Source: Antennarius striatus
Lineage: Eukaryota; Chordata; Actinopteri; Lophiiformes; Antennariidae
Assembly (NCBI RefSeq): GCF_040054535.1
Contig: NC_090785.1
Coordinates: 7,816,501 to 7,880,500 of the forward strand
Reading direction: 5' to 3'
DNA length: 64,000 bases
The translations under genes and the position numbers were made by a program. Below are positions 16,640 through 29,210 of this stretch, one piece after another (position 1 is the stretch's first letter; every line of letters begins with the position of its first letter). Below the pieces are notes generated by a model. It saw only the letters and a program-made list of their open reading frames with translations. It ran no database searches and was not told the origin of the DNA.

Positions 16640-16925
16640 ACACATGTAGACACGGGTCACACACACTGACGTCACAGCGGTTTTCGTCACAGGGAAATGC
16701 CCCCCGGATAGACGAAGTTTCGGCTACAGCGTCAAAACGGCAACACAGACCCGACGTTTACAAAAAAATTCACTTTGGCCGCCGTTTTCATCCTGGATAT
16801 CTGCATTGTCGTGTGGATGAAAGACGTAACCGCAACAGAAAGCCTCACTGCCCGATGCCTTACGCCACATTGTTCACGTGAGTCCTGGCAGGTGCGCCGT
16901 GATTGGTTGGGCACTTGATTGACAG
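16640..16925. mobile_element. Non-autonomous hAT-like DNA transposon fragment
   Basis: The region contains ACGTCACAGCGGTTTTCGTC, GTCGTGTGGATGAAAGACG and TGATTGGTTGGGCACTTGAT. These resemble the interior of fish hAT-type miniature elements whose termini carry GTCCACACG and AAAACG. Ends could not be defined. It lies in the same mcf2 interval as a better-preserved relative at about 17337-17626. Confidence 0.4.
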
Positions 16926-17336
16926 GTAGTGGGTGGAGTTAAAAACCGTGACAGTGTGAGGTTTTCAAGTGAGCTTATTCAAATAGATAGGTGGGGGTTG
17001 ATTTGCAGACTTACGGTTCAACATCGTTGTTCCTTCTGCCATTTTTCATGGTTTTATTTTTGAGGCCCATAAATGTGAAGCAGTACCTGTAGGTGGAGAC
17101 AGATCATCACAATTGAGGCCTTTGTGTTCCTGTGCGCTTTAAGAGTGAAAGCTTCAATGGAATCTACTGTACACCACAGTCCATGTATTGATATTCAAAG
17201 AACGCTTTGTCCTTTAAAAGCTCCTTAAAATGCTGTGCTAAGGAAAAACTGCTAGAAAGTATTCAGGCCCATAACTCTAATATCACCATTGTCATACAGC
17301 ACATCCTATGCTAATGCTGCCTTGTTGACTTTGCTT

Positions 17337-17626
17337 TACTACCACACGATGATGGATTTTTTTGAAAACGCAACTTTTTAAAAACGCCTCGAAAACGATT
17401 CGCGTCCACACGACAGCGTTTTCAAAAAAATCTCCGTCCACACGTAAACGCATCAGTGCGTTTTCGAAGACGGCTATAAGCATGCCAAACCATGTGGTGG
17501 CAGTATTGAGTCAAAATTTATCCAATAGGAATCCTCCGTGTTTTGTTGTCACAACAAAAGGTTTTTGTCGCAGGCAAGACGTCAGCGTTTTCAAAAAGTT
17601 CCGGCATCGTGTGGACGGGGCCTAAG
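17337..17626. mobile_element. hAT-like miniature inverted-repeat element
   Basis: The left end (CCACACGATGATGGATTTTT then TTGAAAACGC) and the reverse complement of the right end (CTTAGGCCCCGTCCACACGA then TGCCGGAACTTTTTGAAAAC) are inverted copies. The interior repeats AAAACG and GTCCACACG several times. This is the plan of non-autonomous hAT elements common in teleosts. The left terminal bases are eroded. No transposase is encoded. Confidence 0.6.
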
Positions 17627-18071
17627 ATAATTACAGCTTAAATAAGGCCCGAAAAAGCGAGAGGAAATTTTTAAAAACTGCAAAATTCCACTCAGATATC
17701 ATTAAATACACATTAACTAACATATTTTGTGTTCTCTGCTCAGACAACAGATTCATGCATCCACTCCCGGCTGCCGTTGTGTCTGTGGAGAGATGGTCCT
17801 CTCCAACCGTGTCAAGTCAAAACACAGCTGCTGAAATCTGCTGACAGCAGCCTGAAGTCAGGAGCAGCACCTTGGCTTCTAACATTCTTTCGCAGCGTGT
17901 TTCTAACCTGCAAAGACAAATGTTCTTACTCCCCTTTCAAACAAGCCTCACCTTGCTGCAGAGATCTCTTCACGTGTGGATATTGACATCCCAGAGGTTC
18001 ATCTGGGACATGGTTTCTTCCATCTGTCGAGTCACCAAGAAGTTCTTCCACAACAGTTTTCTAAAAAAAAA

Positions 18072-18072
18072 A

Positions 18073-18131
<59 letters not shown>
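18072..18131. repeat. CA microsatellite
   Basis: About 27 uninterrupted CA units. On the - strand it reads as GT repeats running into a T-rich stretch and then AG, so it forms the polypyrimidine tract side of the acceptor proposed for the tentative mcf2 exon ending at about 18061. Confidence 0.95.
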
Positions 18132-18134
18132 GAT

Positions 18135-20780
18135 GAGTACACCAGTGAATGGAAATGATTAAGAACACAATCCAGCTTTCTGGGTTGAACTGTGGGTCAC
18201 CTGTGTTAGGAGATGAGTAAAAACAGGTCCTTCAGATAAATATTCAAAGGTATGCTTGAAATCAATGTCTTTATTGATGTATAGGGATAACACCAGATTC
18301 AACTTCCTTGACGGTGACAAGGTGATGTATTTCTGAATTTCCAGATACACAAACAAATTGTGAATTTCCCAGTTTGGGATCATGGAAGTGTATCTAATCT
18401 AATCTAATTTTACTCTCTGAACTCGGCGAGTTTCCAGTGACGAAAGAAGGAAAGCCGTCCTAGAGCGTCACCGAGCAGTCACGCTTCTCTGCAGGTCATG
18501 TTTCTTATCAACACTTCCTTCCTTCTCCTTTATGCAGACATACAGCTGATCCTCAGGCTTGAATGGATTGTACAGTGTGTGTAGAGTGGTGCAAAAGTGT
18601 GCTCTTATGCCATTCATCGACCTGAGTAATTCTTTGAGTTTAGTTGTGATTAGAAGTGGTTTGTGTCGAATGTTTTCCCTCATGAGCGGAAACCGCAGAG
18701 GATATGACCCCTGGAGTCATGACGTAATCCAGTCCAACAACTGAGATTACATAACAGGCTGTGTGACTGAAGGCGTAATGTGTAAAGGGGGGCTTCAGTG
18801 ATCCGTAGACCCTCATGGAGATAGAGTCTCTTTAAGAGGAGGTCACAACAGGAGAGTATGAGACCAAGATTACATGTTTACTGTCTTTAAAAATTCTGCC
18901 AGTGGAAATCATGAAGCCTAATAAATTAAAGCGCCACTTAAAGACATCACACCCCAATCATGTGCCGAATATTGCCAAAAATCATTCCGCATTGTGAATG
19001 CTACTTCAGTAAACCAGCGAGCTCTGTTAGTATCATATAAGGTGGAGTACCAAACTAATAACTGCAAAAAAAAACCCACCATAGCAGAGGAGCTTAAACA
19101 CTGAGCAGGAGCTGAGAGTTCAGTACTGTATCATGCTTCAAACCTCGCTTTTGTTTAACATGTTTAAATGTGAAACAACATTTTTAATGTGAAGCATTAA
19201 AATTTTTAATCTTTTGCTTTTGTTTTACATTTAGCTGTGCACAGCCTAAACGTGCTCATTGTAGTCATCCTGACTTCCTCACTTTGATAAAAAAAAAAGA
19301 AAAAAACAGCTCAAATTGTTTTATTCATTTTTGTTTTGTTGGTTAAAGTGTTTTATATGTTGTGTTCCTCCATTTATGTTGCTGAACTGAATTTGAATAT
19401 GTTATTATTTATTGATTTTATCTCATCTTATTTTTTAGTATCAAATGGCGCAATATGTCCCCGTTGAACACTGTAATGGAGCAGCTTGCTGAATAAAGGA
19501 TTTATAATGTGCTATCTACTGAGGGATTCGGGTATGGAGTGGTAAAAATAGTATCAAGACTGATTTTCTTTAGTTGGTAGTTACATTTAAGACTCACTGG
19601 AAGGAGATTAGAATATGTCCAGCTGAGTAAATCATGTAATCTGATCTTGTTGCTAAAAGGAGGCTCCGTCCTCCTTCTAGGATCAGTCTGGGTTTAGTGT
19701 CCAAGACACAGATTGCAGCTACATTCAAGAGATTTTAAAAGTGCGTAAATATGATCTTTAGTCAATATGATCTTTACTCCTGATGAACTCAGAGCAAATA
19801 ATTGATAAAAGCTTGGTGATCATTTTAGACTCTAAATTAACTGCAGTGTCTGAATACTGACTAAGGATTATTAAAGAAGACAAAATTTGACTGTACATGT
19901 CATAACCCATGTGAAATGACTCCCTAATTGAAACTTTAACATTTTTTTAGAATGAAATCAAGTAATCATGCCTCCACGGTGCTGCCACACTTTAATTGGA
20001 TAATGAAAATGGCTTGACACTGATCAAAGTTGCCAAGTGGCCCCGTGACCTCATGGCCAGCAGGCAGTCCCCTGATAGAAACCAGATTGCTGGTTTATGA
20101 TTCTAGATTTGGACTGAGAAGTGCTGCAGACACTTGAGGCATTAAATCCAGATTACTCTCGGTGAGGAGTTGCTTCGATCTGCTTTTGGAGAAAAGCTGG
20201 TACATGCCCTTATTAAGTGAAGTGCACCATGTCCAGGCTTGCTTCGGTTACGACCATCCCCTTTATGACTGTTAACACTCATCTAACCGTGTTCATCCAT
20301 CAGTGGAATATCAATTGTTTTTCACTCTCACATGGATGTCCTACTGCTGAGCAGCTCAAGGTTAAAGTAGTAAGTTACACGAGTTGTAACTGCATAAGCA
20401 TGTTCCAGCACGTCAGGACATAAAGGTTTATTTATGCTTGAGTAATCTTCACTTGATAAGTCTGGTTGTTTCTCTGCAGGAAGTCGCTCGTGCGCATATT
20501 ACGATAAGATAACAAAGTCTTAAATTACCGTGGGTAAAAACTCCTGATTACTTTGTCACGTGTTCTTGTTGGTCTTGGTTGAAATAGCCAGCAGGTCGTA
20601 TTTCTCTGCTTATTTTGGCTCGCCTTCAAACACAACCTAGACGACATCTGCTGACACAAGAGGCTGCCAAACGGAAACACGAAGCCAAACCCGCAGGGAA
20701 GGGACACCATCACTGTCCCTGTGATGACGTCCATCATATTTGTTGTTACAAATTCAGAGCCAGACAAGAGATTTGTTTAG
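18135..20780. other. Intergenic region between mcf2 remains and slc25a5, no gene seen
   Basis: The CRAL-TRIO/SEC14 N-terminal exons of mcf2 would be expected here on the - strand. None could be recognised. Frames on the - strand at 18159-18383 and 18468-18683 are open for about 70 codons each but resemble no known protein. No other structure of note was seen. Confidence 0.5.
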
Positions 20781-20784
20781 TAGG

Positions 20785-21029
20785 TTGTATTTATTTATTT
20801 TGTGCCGTTAAGGGTTCCTTTGTTCAGGGAATGAAATTCTGGTAATGGGCAAAACAAAAGAGAAAAAAACATGAGCCAAGAGAAGAGTGCGGAACAGATT
20901 CCCCCGGTACAACTAGTAAAAATACTAGTTGGTCCCTATAAATATAACGTGGCATTTAAGTCCTTCCAAATGTACAAGATATGATACAGTTAAACGTCAC
21001 AACATGACCTGTGGACATACGAAGACAAT
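20785..21029 (-). other. slc25a5: Probable slc25a5 3' untranslated region
   Basis: On the - strand the stop at 21032-21030 is followed by about 240 bases with no frame, ending near AATAAATAAA (reverse complement of TTTATTTATT at about 20788-20797), a likely polyadenylation signal. A 9-base-pair perfect hairpin sits inside at 20910-20931. Confidence 0.5.
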
Positions 21030-22766
<1,737 letters not shown>

Positions 22767-22995
22767 CTTCAGATGTTTCCTGGTTCCGTCTGTCGCGGTG
22801 TTCGCCTGTAGAGCTGGTATGGCCGCCTCCTAGTCTGAAGAGAGGGGATTTAAGGAGGCTGAGCGACAGAAAACCTGTGAACTTCCACTCTCGCTTCTCA
22901 TTGGTCGTCCGTGACGTTTGTAGGCGGGATCATGGATATACTTGAATTCTGATTCGTTGCGCTCTCTCGTCACTCAAGGACATAATGGCAGCGGC
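22767..22995 (-). promoter_or_regulatory. slc25a5: slc25a5 promoter and 5' leader, CpG-rich
   Basis: The region upstream of the start codon is CpG-rich. It holds an inverted CCAAT box (CATTGG at about 22900), a GGCGGG Sp1-type box at about 22923, a CRE-like CGTGACGT at about 22910 and a YY1-like AATGGCAGCGGCCAT at about 22984. This is the usual make-up of a housekeeping promoter without a clear TATA box. A C-rich run lies in intron 1 at about 22440-22465. The transcription start was not determined. Confidence 0.45.
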
Positions 22996-22999
22996 CATC

Positions 23000-23890
23000 G
23001 AAAGGAGTGAAGTTAGCTGGGGAGAATATGTGTTGATTCTCTGATTAAATCAACACAACTCACGGGAAATTTGGAAATAAATTTAAGATGATGGGCGGTG
23101 TTTGCTCCAAAGTCATTCCACATGACGTGTGCAGCCGGCCAGCAGTAGTACTGTTCCTGCTGTGGGTAAAGGTCACTCCATCTGTCCGTGTCCTTTGGCC
23201 GCTGCTCAGATTCCCACAGCAGGTTAGAGGACATGATTGAATCAGCAAACCACACTTAAAAACTGAAGCAGCCCGAGTACATCTGACATACATTTTGACA
23301 GGTTTTTTTTTAAATTCTGACAATATATGTCAAAATATATGGTTCACAAAGACACAGACACGGTTTAAGTACTTTCCCCCTTTGGTATTCAAATGTCATG
23401 CTGAGTTTAATTTTTTGCATCCCATGGAAACAAGTTAACCCTGTTCGGTAACTTCATGAATATGGACTAAAGGTGAGTTGATCATCTTGAATGTCTGAGG
23501 ATTTCATCCACATTTTTTTGCTCTCCCTGTTGCGCCATTCTCTGGGGGACTTGATGTACTGAAATGTGTTCTAAGTATTTGCAGAGGGTAGGAGGGATTT
23601 TTAAATGAGTCATTTACTGAATTACCTGAGGAATTCATGAAGGTTATCCAATCTTATCTGGGGTAGATGTTGAAAGAAATAATCCTTGCAAGCCTGAAAT
23701 TAGACAGAAAATTTCTGAATATCAAAAATGAGGAGATTGGGTTTTGTTTTGTTTTTTCCTTTTCTGACTACAAAAGAAAAGATAAAAAATGAATAAGTAG
23801 GGTAGGAATTGCTTGAAGAAATGGATGGAAATTGGATGCATTAATGGTGAAGTATTTCCCAAACGTGGATTGAGACTTTCAAACCATTCA
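23000..23890. other. Short intergenic region between slc25a43 and slc25a5
   Basis: No gene or clear repeat was recognised in these 0.9 kb. The slc25a43 transcript probably ends just to the right, near the AATAAA on the - strand at 23912-23917. Confidence 0.5.
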
Positions 23891-23904
23891 AAAAGTGATT
23901 ATAA

Positions 23905-24397
23905 TTGAAACTTTATTATTATCACATCCTCTCACAACCCACATTAGTAATTGATGGCTTATTACCACCTCACACTAATGAAACATTTAAAAAACTGCAT
24001 TCATTATTCTTTAAAAATAGAATCTATTATAAAAACAATAGAATAAGAGCATTTGCGACCTTTTTGAATATACAGACATAGCACAAAAATAAATATTTAA
24101 GTTGAGGCACATTTTTTTGTTAAAATTGTAATGGAAATACATTATAGGCGAATGGTCGATTGATAAACCAACAATACTGACAGATAAGTTAATAATAATT
24201 CTGAAAGACGCTAATAAGACATAATACAAGAGCAAAGCTATACCTTACAGTAGGATGTGAAGCCTGACACAGTGTTAAGAATCAAGCACACAGAAACACA
24301 ACCCTGAGGTACGTCTGTTTGGCAGATGATTAACTTTTCGGGTCAAATGAAGTCAACAATCAATATTTTTCCTCGACACAATGCCTCGGGTGAACTA
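23905..24397 (-). other. slc25a43: Probable slc25a43 3' untranslated region
   Basis: On the - strand about 480 bases of A/T-rich, frame-poor sequence follow the stop codon (24400-24398) and reach AATAAA at 23917-23912 (seen as TTTATT on +), the best candidate polyadenylation signal. Confidence 0.4.
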
Positions 24398-27300
24398 TCA
24401 CCAGCGGTTTCCGAAGGATGACTCCCTGGACCCAAAGTTCCCATTTCTCAAGTAGCGTTTCACCTCTTTCAGCTCATATGGCCCAAGACTCTGGTCGACC
24501 CCCGGCACAAGTTTGTAGCTCAGGGGTGAAACGATGTACCCGTTGCGGTAAAGGCAAATTTGCTTACACATCTCGAAGCAGGTGAAGAGAAGGCCAAAGT
24601 AGGGAATAATCTGTGACAACAGGATAGAGGTCTGTCAAGTAGGGTATATTTCAGTGTAATGCCTCATTATTTGATTAAAACACCATAGATCCGCACAGAG
24701 AGGGTTGTGATCTGGATTGGGTATTATGAAAAATGTCAGTAGTGTTTCTAAAATTTACTAGGTTGCTTTTTTTACAGTCAGCTGCTCATGAGTAGGATGG
24801 TCATTTGTGATATGATGAACTACTCTCGTGACGTCTGCAGCTGAAATAGAAGAGTGGAGCATGCTGTTCCAGAGACAGACTTTGTTCACCTTGCTTGTGA
24901 TGTTTGTGCTCTCAGTTACACACTAAATTCTCTTCCCTGCTCCCAGCCCCCGCCCTATTCTGCCTTTTTCACAGGCCTGGGGTTCTTTCGTAACTCACGT
25001 TCCTTAGCTTGTGCACTTATTTCAGTTCCTGTTACTTGCATGTTAACACAAGTACATCTGTATCTGTATGACTGACAGTAAAATTTTGATTGAGACCGTT
25101 CAAAATGAAGTACGTAGGTGAAACTGGTACCTTTATTGTGTTGGCAGCGAGGCCGTTCCACAGTGAGAGGACGCCATTGTTTCTAACCACCTGTACGAAA
25201 CAGTCGATCATTCCACCGAAGTGAACATCCACTCCTCCGAAATGGGGAAGACGAGCGCTCTGCGCCTGAGGAAAGATTAATTGAATAAGAAGAGTGTGCA
25301 ATTGTGTCTAAACAGTCAAAACCAGAAATACATATAACATGACCAGAAGGTTGTTGATTGAACGACACTTATCTTAATCATATTTATATTATTCTTATTC
25401 ATAGATCAATAGATTAATAGATGAGAACAAGAGTGACAAGGTCACTCTGTATTGTGACTCTTCTTCAGCCTGGCTCTCATGTGACAGAGGGTATCGGGCC
25501 ATTCAAACAGCTTTGAAGGAACCATAAAGCTAGCCTGTGAGTTAAACAATATCTGAGTTTAAATCATTACCCTAAGCTTCTGCAAACGTCCCCGGATCAT
25601 CTGTTCTCTGCCTTCCTTAATGCTTAACCTGGACATAAGCGTGAGCTGAAACCCCAAACCCAGGCGTCATTGTTCTTTGTTGTAAAGTGACATCGTTTTG
25701 ATGGTTTGATGAACTGGACACACAGAGATCCCAGCTTGCCTGTTGTCTGATAGCTACTGGCTATCTTTAGAGAACTTATCTATAGCTTCAGCAGACCCAG
25801 GGGACATTCACATTCCCAGCTGTTGTTGAACCTTGTGGAAGCTAATAATAGGCTGATAAAAACCGGATGTAGTACTCTGTCCTCTGCAGCGCCATTGTTT
25901 CACACATGGCCTTCCAATGATGTGCTAAGATTTTGAATTTAAAAAAGAAATATTTCACCTGCAATGAAGCTAAAACTGTTGTGTTTTTCTATGCATTGAT
26001 GGTTTAAAATATGACAATCAGTTGAACAATTACAACTAAAGGAAAAAGATTTAAATTATTATAAAAAACTGTGTAATTGCTTGCTTGGCACCACATTTAA
26101 AAAAATTCCCACATGCTTTCTTGTCTTTAAAACCGATTTAGGTGCATTATTACACTGGTGGTGGCTTACCTGCATCTTACGCTTTACAGTTTCAAAAGGG
26201 TAGGATAGGGTTTGGGCCACTCCTGCTGCCAGACAGCCATTAATGAAGTTCTGAAGGGGAGTAAAGCGAAAAGGAGGCTCCTGCCAGAGTTTATCCAAGT
26301 TCACGTAGACCACGTAGCACCCAAGAGAAAAGGGAAAAGCACCTGTAGACAAATCAAATATACTACAAGTTATAGCTCAGTGCATCACTGGTAATAGCAT
26401 AGTGACAGAATATAAGATTGTTTTTTTTAAAATAAGTCACCTCATAAACTGTAGTTTCACAGATGTAGTATTACGAAATCACAAATGACAAACACAGACG
26501 ACATGTACGGACTTGCAAACATACCCAACAAGGTGAGGGGGAAACCCCTATAGAGAGCATGCAGGCCCTCGTTCCTGTAAATCTTTGAGAGAGTGTGAGC
26601 TACTCCGATGTATGTGGGTTGTCTGCAGTTCTGAACGATGAACCTGGTCTCTGCCACCTCCATGGGGTATGTGAACAGGGTCGCCACCACGCCGGCCAGG
26701 CCGCCAGCTAATATGGCTCTCCACTGAGAGATGAAGCCCACTTCATCCATGTGAAGGTGGACTATCCTGGACAACGAAGGGCACAAAAAAACATCTACGA
26801 TTGTTGTCACTGCTCTGTTTGAACCCTTCCTTCATCATCTTTGAAATAGAGATTTTCGAACAATCAGTCAATGTATTGATGAGTAGAGACAGAAAATCAA
26901 TTGTTTACGTCCGTTAATGATCAGAATAAATAAAAGTTCAAAGTTTAAAATGCAGCAATTTGCTCCATAATTCTGCTTGATGTTAGACATCAGTGACACA
27001 AATGACTAATTTCATAATGTCTTACAATCCCTCAAAGCTGTTTGGAATTGTGGTTTAGTCTAACTTATGTAAAATTAATATCTTTGTTGAGGGCTGTTTG
27101 GAAACATGTCATCTTAGGACTGGGAAGATTATGCTGGCATCACCATTTTCATTAAAATGTATAAACTAAATTATACATACCAATAGTATTATTAGAAATC
27201 ACTCCACAATTTATGAAGAGGTTCAACATCATTTTATCGTCATTTTCTCCATGTGCTTGTTCATCAGAACACTTTCAAGGTCAGGGACCGACACATGTGC

Positions 27301-28899
27301 AGCACTCGATGCACGCGTGTATGTGGACACATAGATAGACAAGCTTTCCATCTGCTGCTGCACAACGACGGACGGTGGTTTATTGAGTCCGGATGACGCG
27401 GTGTTTGCACACACACGTGTCCCGAATCGTGAACAGATAACTGGACAGTCATACTACAGAGTCAGCTTCAGCTGATTCTGTAGTATGACTGCGCCCTGGG
27501 ACTCTGACGTCACTCCAGACTCCGCCCCGTGCGTTTACGCATCAGCCGTGTTGTTGGCGGATAGGTTTTGCCCTGTAGTAACCCAGAAGGGTTGGCTGAA
27601 CGGAGGCCTTTATACTCCCTGAGTTCTGTCTGTCAGGCGACTTCCGCTAAATGATGTTCTCTAGCTCCAGTTTTATTCAAGACTAAGGGATTCAATCCTT
27701 GGTTTGTAGTTTGTAGCTTTTTCTATGTTTTGTCAGGTTGCTTTTATAGAACTGGCAATTTTATAAATGTAAAAGTAATTCACCTCTGCTGGTGGACTCC
27801 TGTGCCTAGTAATGGCAATATATTCACTAATCCATTTGAATATTTGATAAAATATTTTTAAAAAAATACCCATCATAACTTTCCAGAGCCCAAGTTGACA
27901 TTTTCAGTTATTCTTTTAAATAACGTGTTTTTTAATTTGCAATCGTAGAACACACAAAAACCTGCTGCTAAGATTTAAGAGGATGGAATCTCATGAAATT
28001 GATCTTCAAAATGACGTTATAGTTAAATCCTGAATTTGATAATTGATTCAACATTCTGATAAATAACATACATTCAAAAGACAGTTCAGCAACAATTGAT
28101 ATTATTCGTGTCAAATAAAAGTAATCAACAGCTGCGTATTTCTTTCACTTCTAACCACAGCTAATTTAGTACTTTGATGTTGAATGTTATTCTGACCAAA
28201 CAATAGATCTGAATATGTTACGAATTTATTAGTAGCATTTTTGCATAGAACGTTTCTTGAGCTTGTATCAAGGAAAAACTACCTGTGAGCCAAACTTCAG
28301 GGCATAAAGATCGCTATACGTCAGAAATCGAATGAGCAAATACAGCCTTCTGATTGGCTAAGACTGAAGGTGCGTTTGAACAGGAAGTACTTCAGCTGTA
28401 GAAAATATTAAATATTTTAAAAATGATGTCGATTTTGTGTGTATGATATAATAAAATGAACGATGAAAGTGCCATACACTCATCGTTCATCACATAAACT
28501 TGAAAAGTCTTCAACTACTGTCGCACAAATGGGGCAAAACCCCGATGTAAACAAAACCCAAAAGATGATAAAGTAAACAAAACGTAACGCAAAGCAAAGA
28601 GAAGCAAAATGACATTAATTTACTTACTTTTTATACGTTGTGAGGTGAACAGCGGTAAATGGAAACAACCGGAGACAAGAAACCAGATTTCCTTTCCAAA
28701 ATCCTCGAAGTCCCTCATGCTGGTAGATGAGAAGAAAACTTTTCCAGAAACCATTTTTACTGTGAAAAGTTCCCACCTGACTCTTGATTTTAACCACTTC
28801 TAAAGGCGACGTGACAGTTTTACTAAAAATCCCGGCGAAACCGACACACATAAAGCTCTGAGTCTTAGTTAGTCTATAATCCTTTTTCACTGAGGCCAT
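24398..28899 (-). CDS. slc25a43: Mitochondrial carrier family protein SLC25A43
   Basis: Five coding exons on the - strand: 28899-28628, 26766-26525, 26342-26170, 25265-25131, 24610-24398; phases agree and give 344 aa, close to the human protein. The ATG at 28899 (MASVKKDYRL) was chosen because the upstream codon is GTG. Three carrier repeats are visible with PLEVVK, PMEVAETR and PFETVK; PMEVAETR is a variant, as in the human gene. The C-terminal part (NGYIVSPLSYKL, PGVDQSLGPYELKE) is nearly identical to what is known for this family and is diagnostic. In the family it sits in the inner mitochondrial membrane; its substrate is not established. It precedes slc25a5 head-to-tail as in human Xq24. 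Intron 1 is large (about 1.86 kb) and carries an odd palindrome and promoter-like motifs. Confidence 0.95.
27446..27491. repeat. 46-base near-perfect palindrome
   Basis: The outer arms are CAGTCATACTACAGA and TCTGTAGTATGACTG, perfect inverted copies. The inner arms are TCAGCT and AGCTGA, separated by one mismatched pair, around a two-base centre. The two strands fold into a nearly complete 22-base-pair stem. It lies in slc25a43 intron 1 and does not continue into the flanks, so it is not an obvious transposon terminal repeat. Confidence 0.9.
27495..27625 (+). promoter_or_regulatory. Promoter-like cluster in slc25a43 intron 1
   Basis: A perfect CRE palindrome (TGACGTCA, 27505-27512) and a GC box (CCGCCCC, about 27521) lie in a locally CpG-rich stretch. 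TTTATAC follows at about 27609. Together they look like a small promoter or enhancer inside the intron, immediately right of the palindrome. No downstream exon was found, so orientation and function are unproven. Confidence 0.3.
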
Positions 28900-29210
28900 C
28901 ACTCCGTGGCTCTTCTCTGGACTGTGTGGTTCCGACGGTGGGTTCTAGTTTCTCCAGAGGGCGATAATGGGCTTGTTTACGCGCGTTCACCATCTAAATA
29001 TAGAGTCCGAGGAGGTGTCGGTGTCCTGCCTGGACCAGCGGCGTTCACCTGACATGTGACGGGGAGCTGCACTGGCGCGGCGCTGAGGCTAGAGGGCGCT
29101 CGTTGACCTGGTTTTGAAAGGCTCACGCGCCTTTGGCTGCAGCACAGGGGCGTGTCTAGACGCGGACATCCGGGGACACGTGATCCAATGAGGTTGAACA
29201 GCGGATAGGA
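28900..29210 (-). promoter_or_regulatory. slc25a43: slc25a43 promoter, CpG-rich
   Basis: CpG density rises sharply just upstream of the slc25a43 start, with several GCGC and CGCG sites and no TATA box. This is the expected CpG-island promoter for this gene. AGAGGGCG motifs at about 28957 and 29091 weakly resemble CTCF or other zinc-finger sites. Confidence 0.45.

Larger units (their letters stand above)
12230..18061 (-). pseudogene. mcf2: mcf2 (proto-oncogene DBL), partial and apparently eroded RhoGEF gene
   Basis: MCF2 is a Dbl-family Rho guanine-nucleotide exchange factor. On the - strand, recognisable exons in transcription order are: about 18061-17975 (tentative); 16134-16054 (QMEICLEHLM); 15551-15521 (LSSLESNAQ); 15409-15218 (ILHGHQL, QRCNELRHYCD; spectrin-like); 15140-14949 (CDDGAYLLANQ, DIERFLE); 14821-14650 (RIGDIFEKHAA, NNHVRPV); 13238-13169 (LEECLEAPESVGACFLER); 13091-12999 (CYCQNKPRSEALWRQFSDCS). 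The last two are DH-domain exons. Not found: the CRAL-TRIO N-terminus, the first DH exons, the core DH exon with the LLKPVQRITKYQ signature, and the whole PH domain. Joining 16134-16054 directly to 15551-15521 breaks frame, so an exon is missing there too. A decayed copy of the core DH exon may lie near 12240-12268. Convergence with f9 matches human F9/MCF2. A highly divergent functional gene with unseen exons remains possible. Confidence 0.65.

Noticed and set aside
27446-27491. Palindrome as a microRNA precursor
   Set aside because: Stem of about 22 base pairs with a two-base loop is too short for a Drosha/Dicer substrate and the flanks do not extend it.
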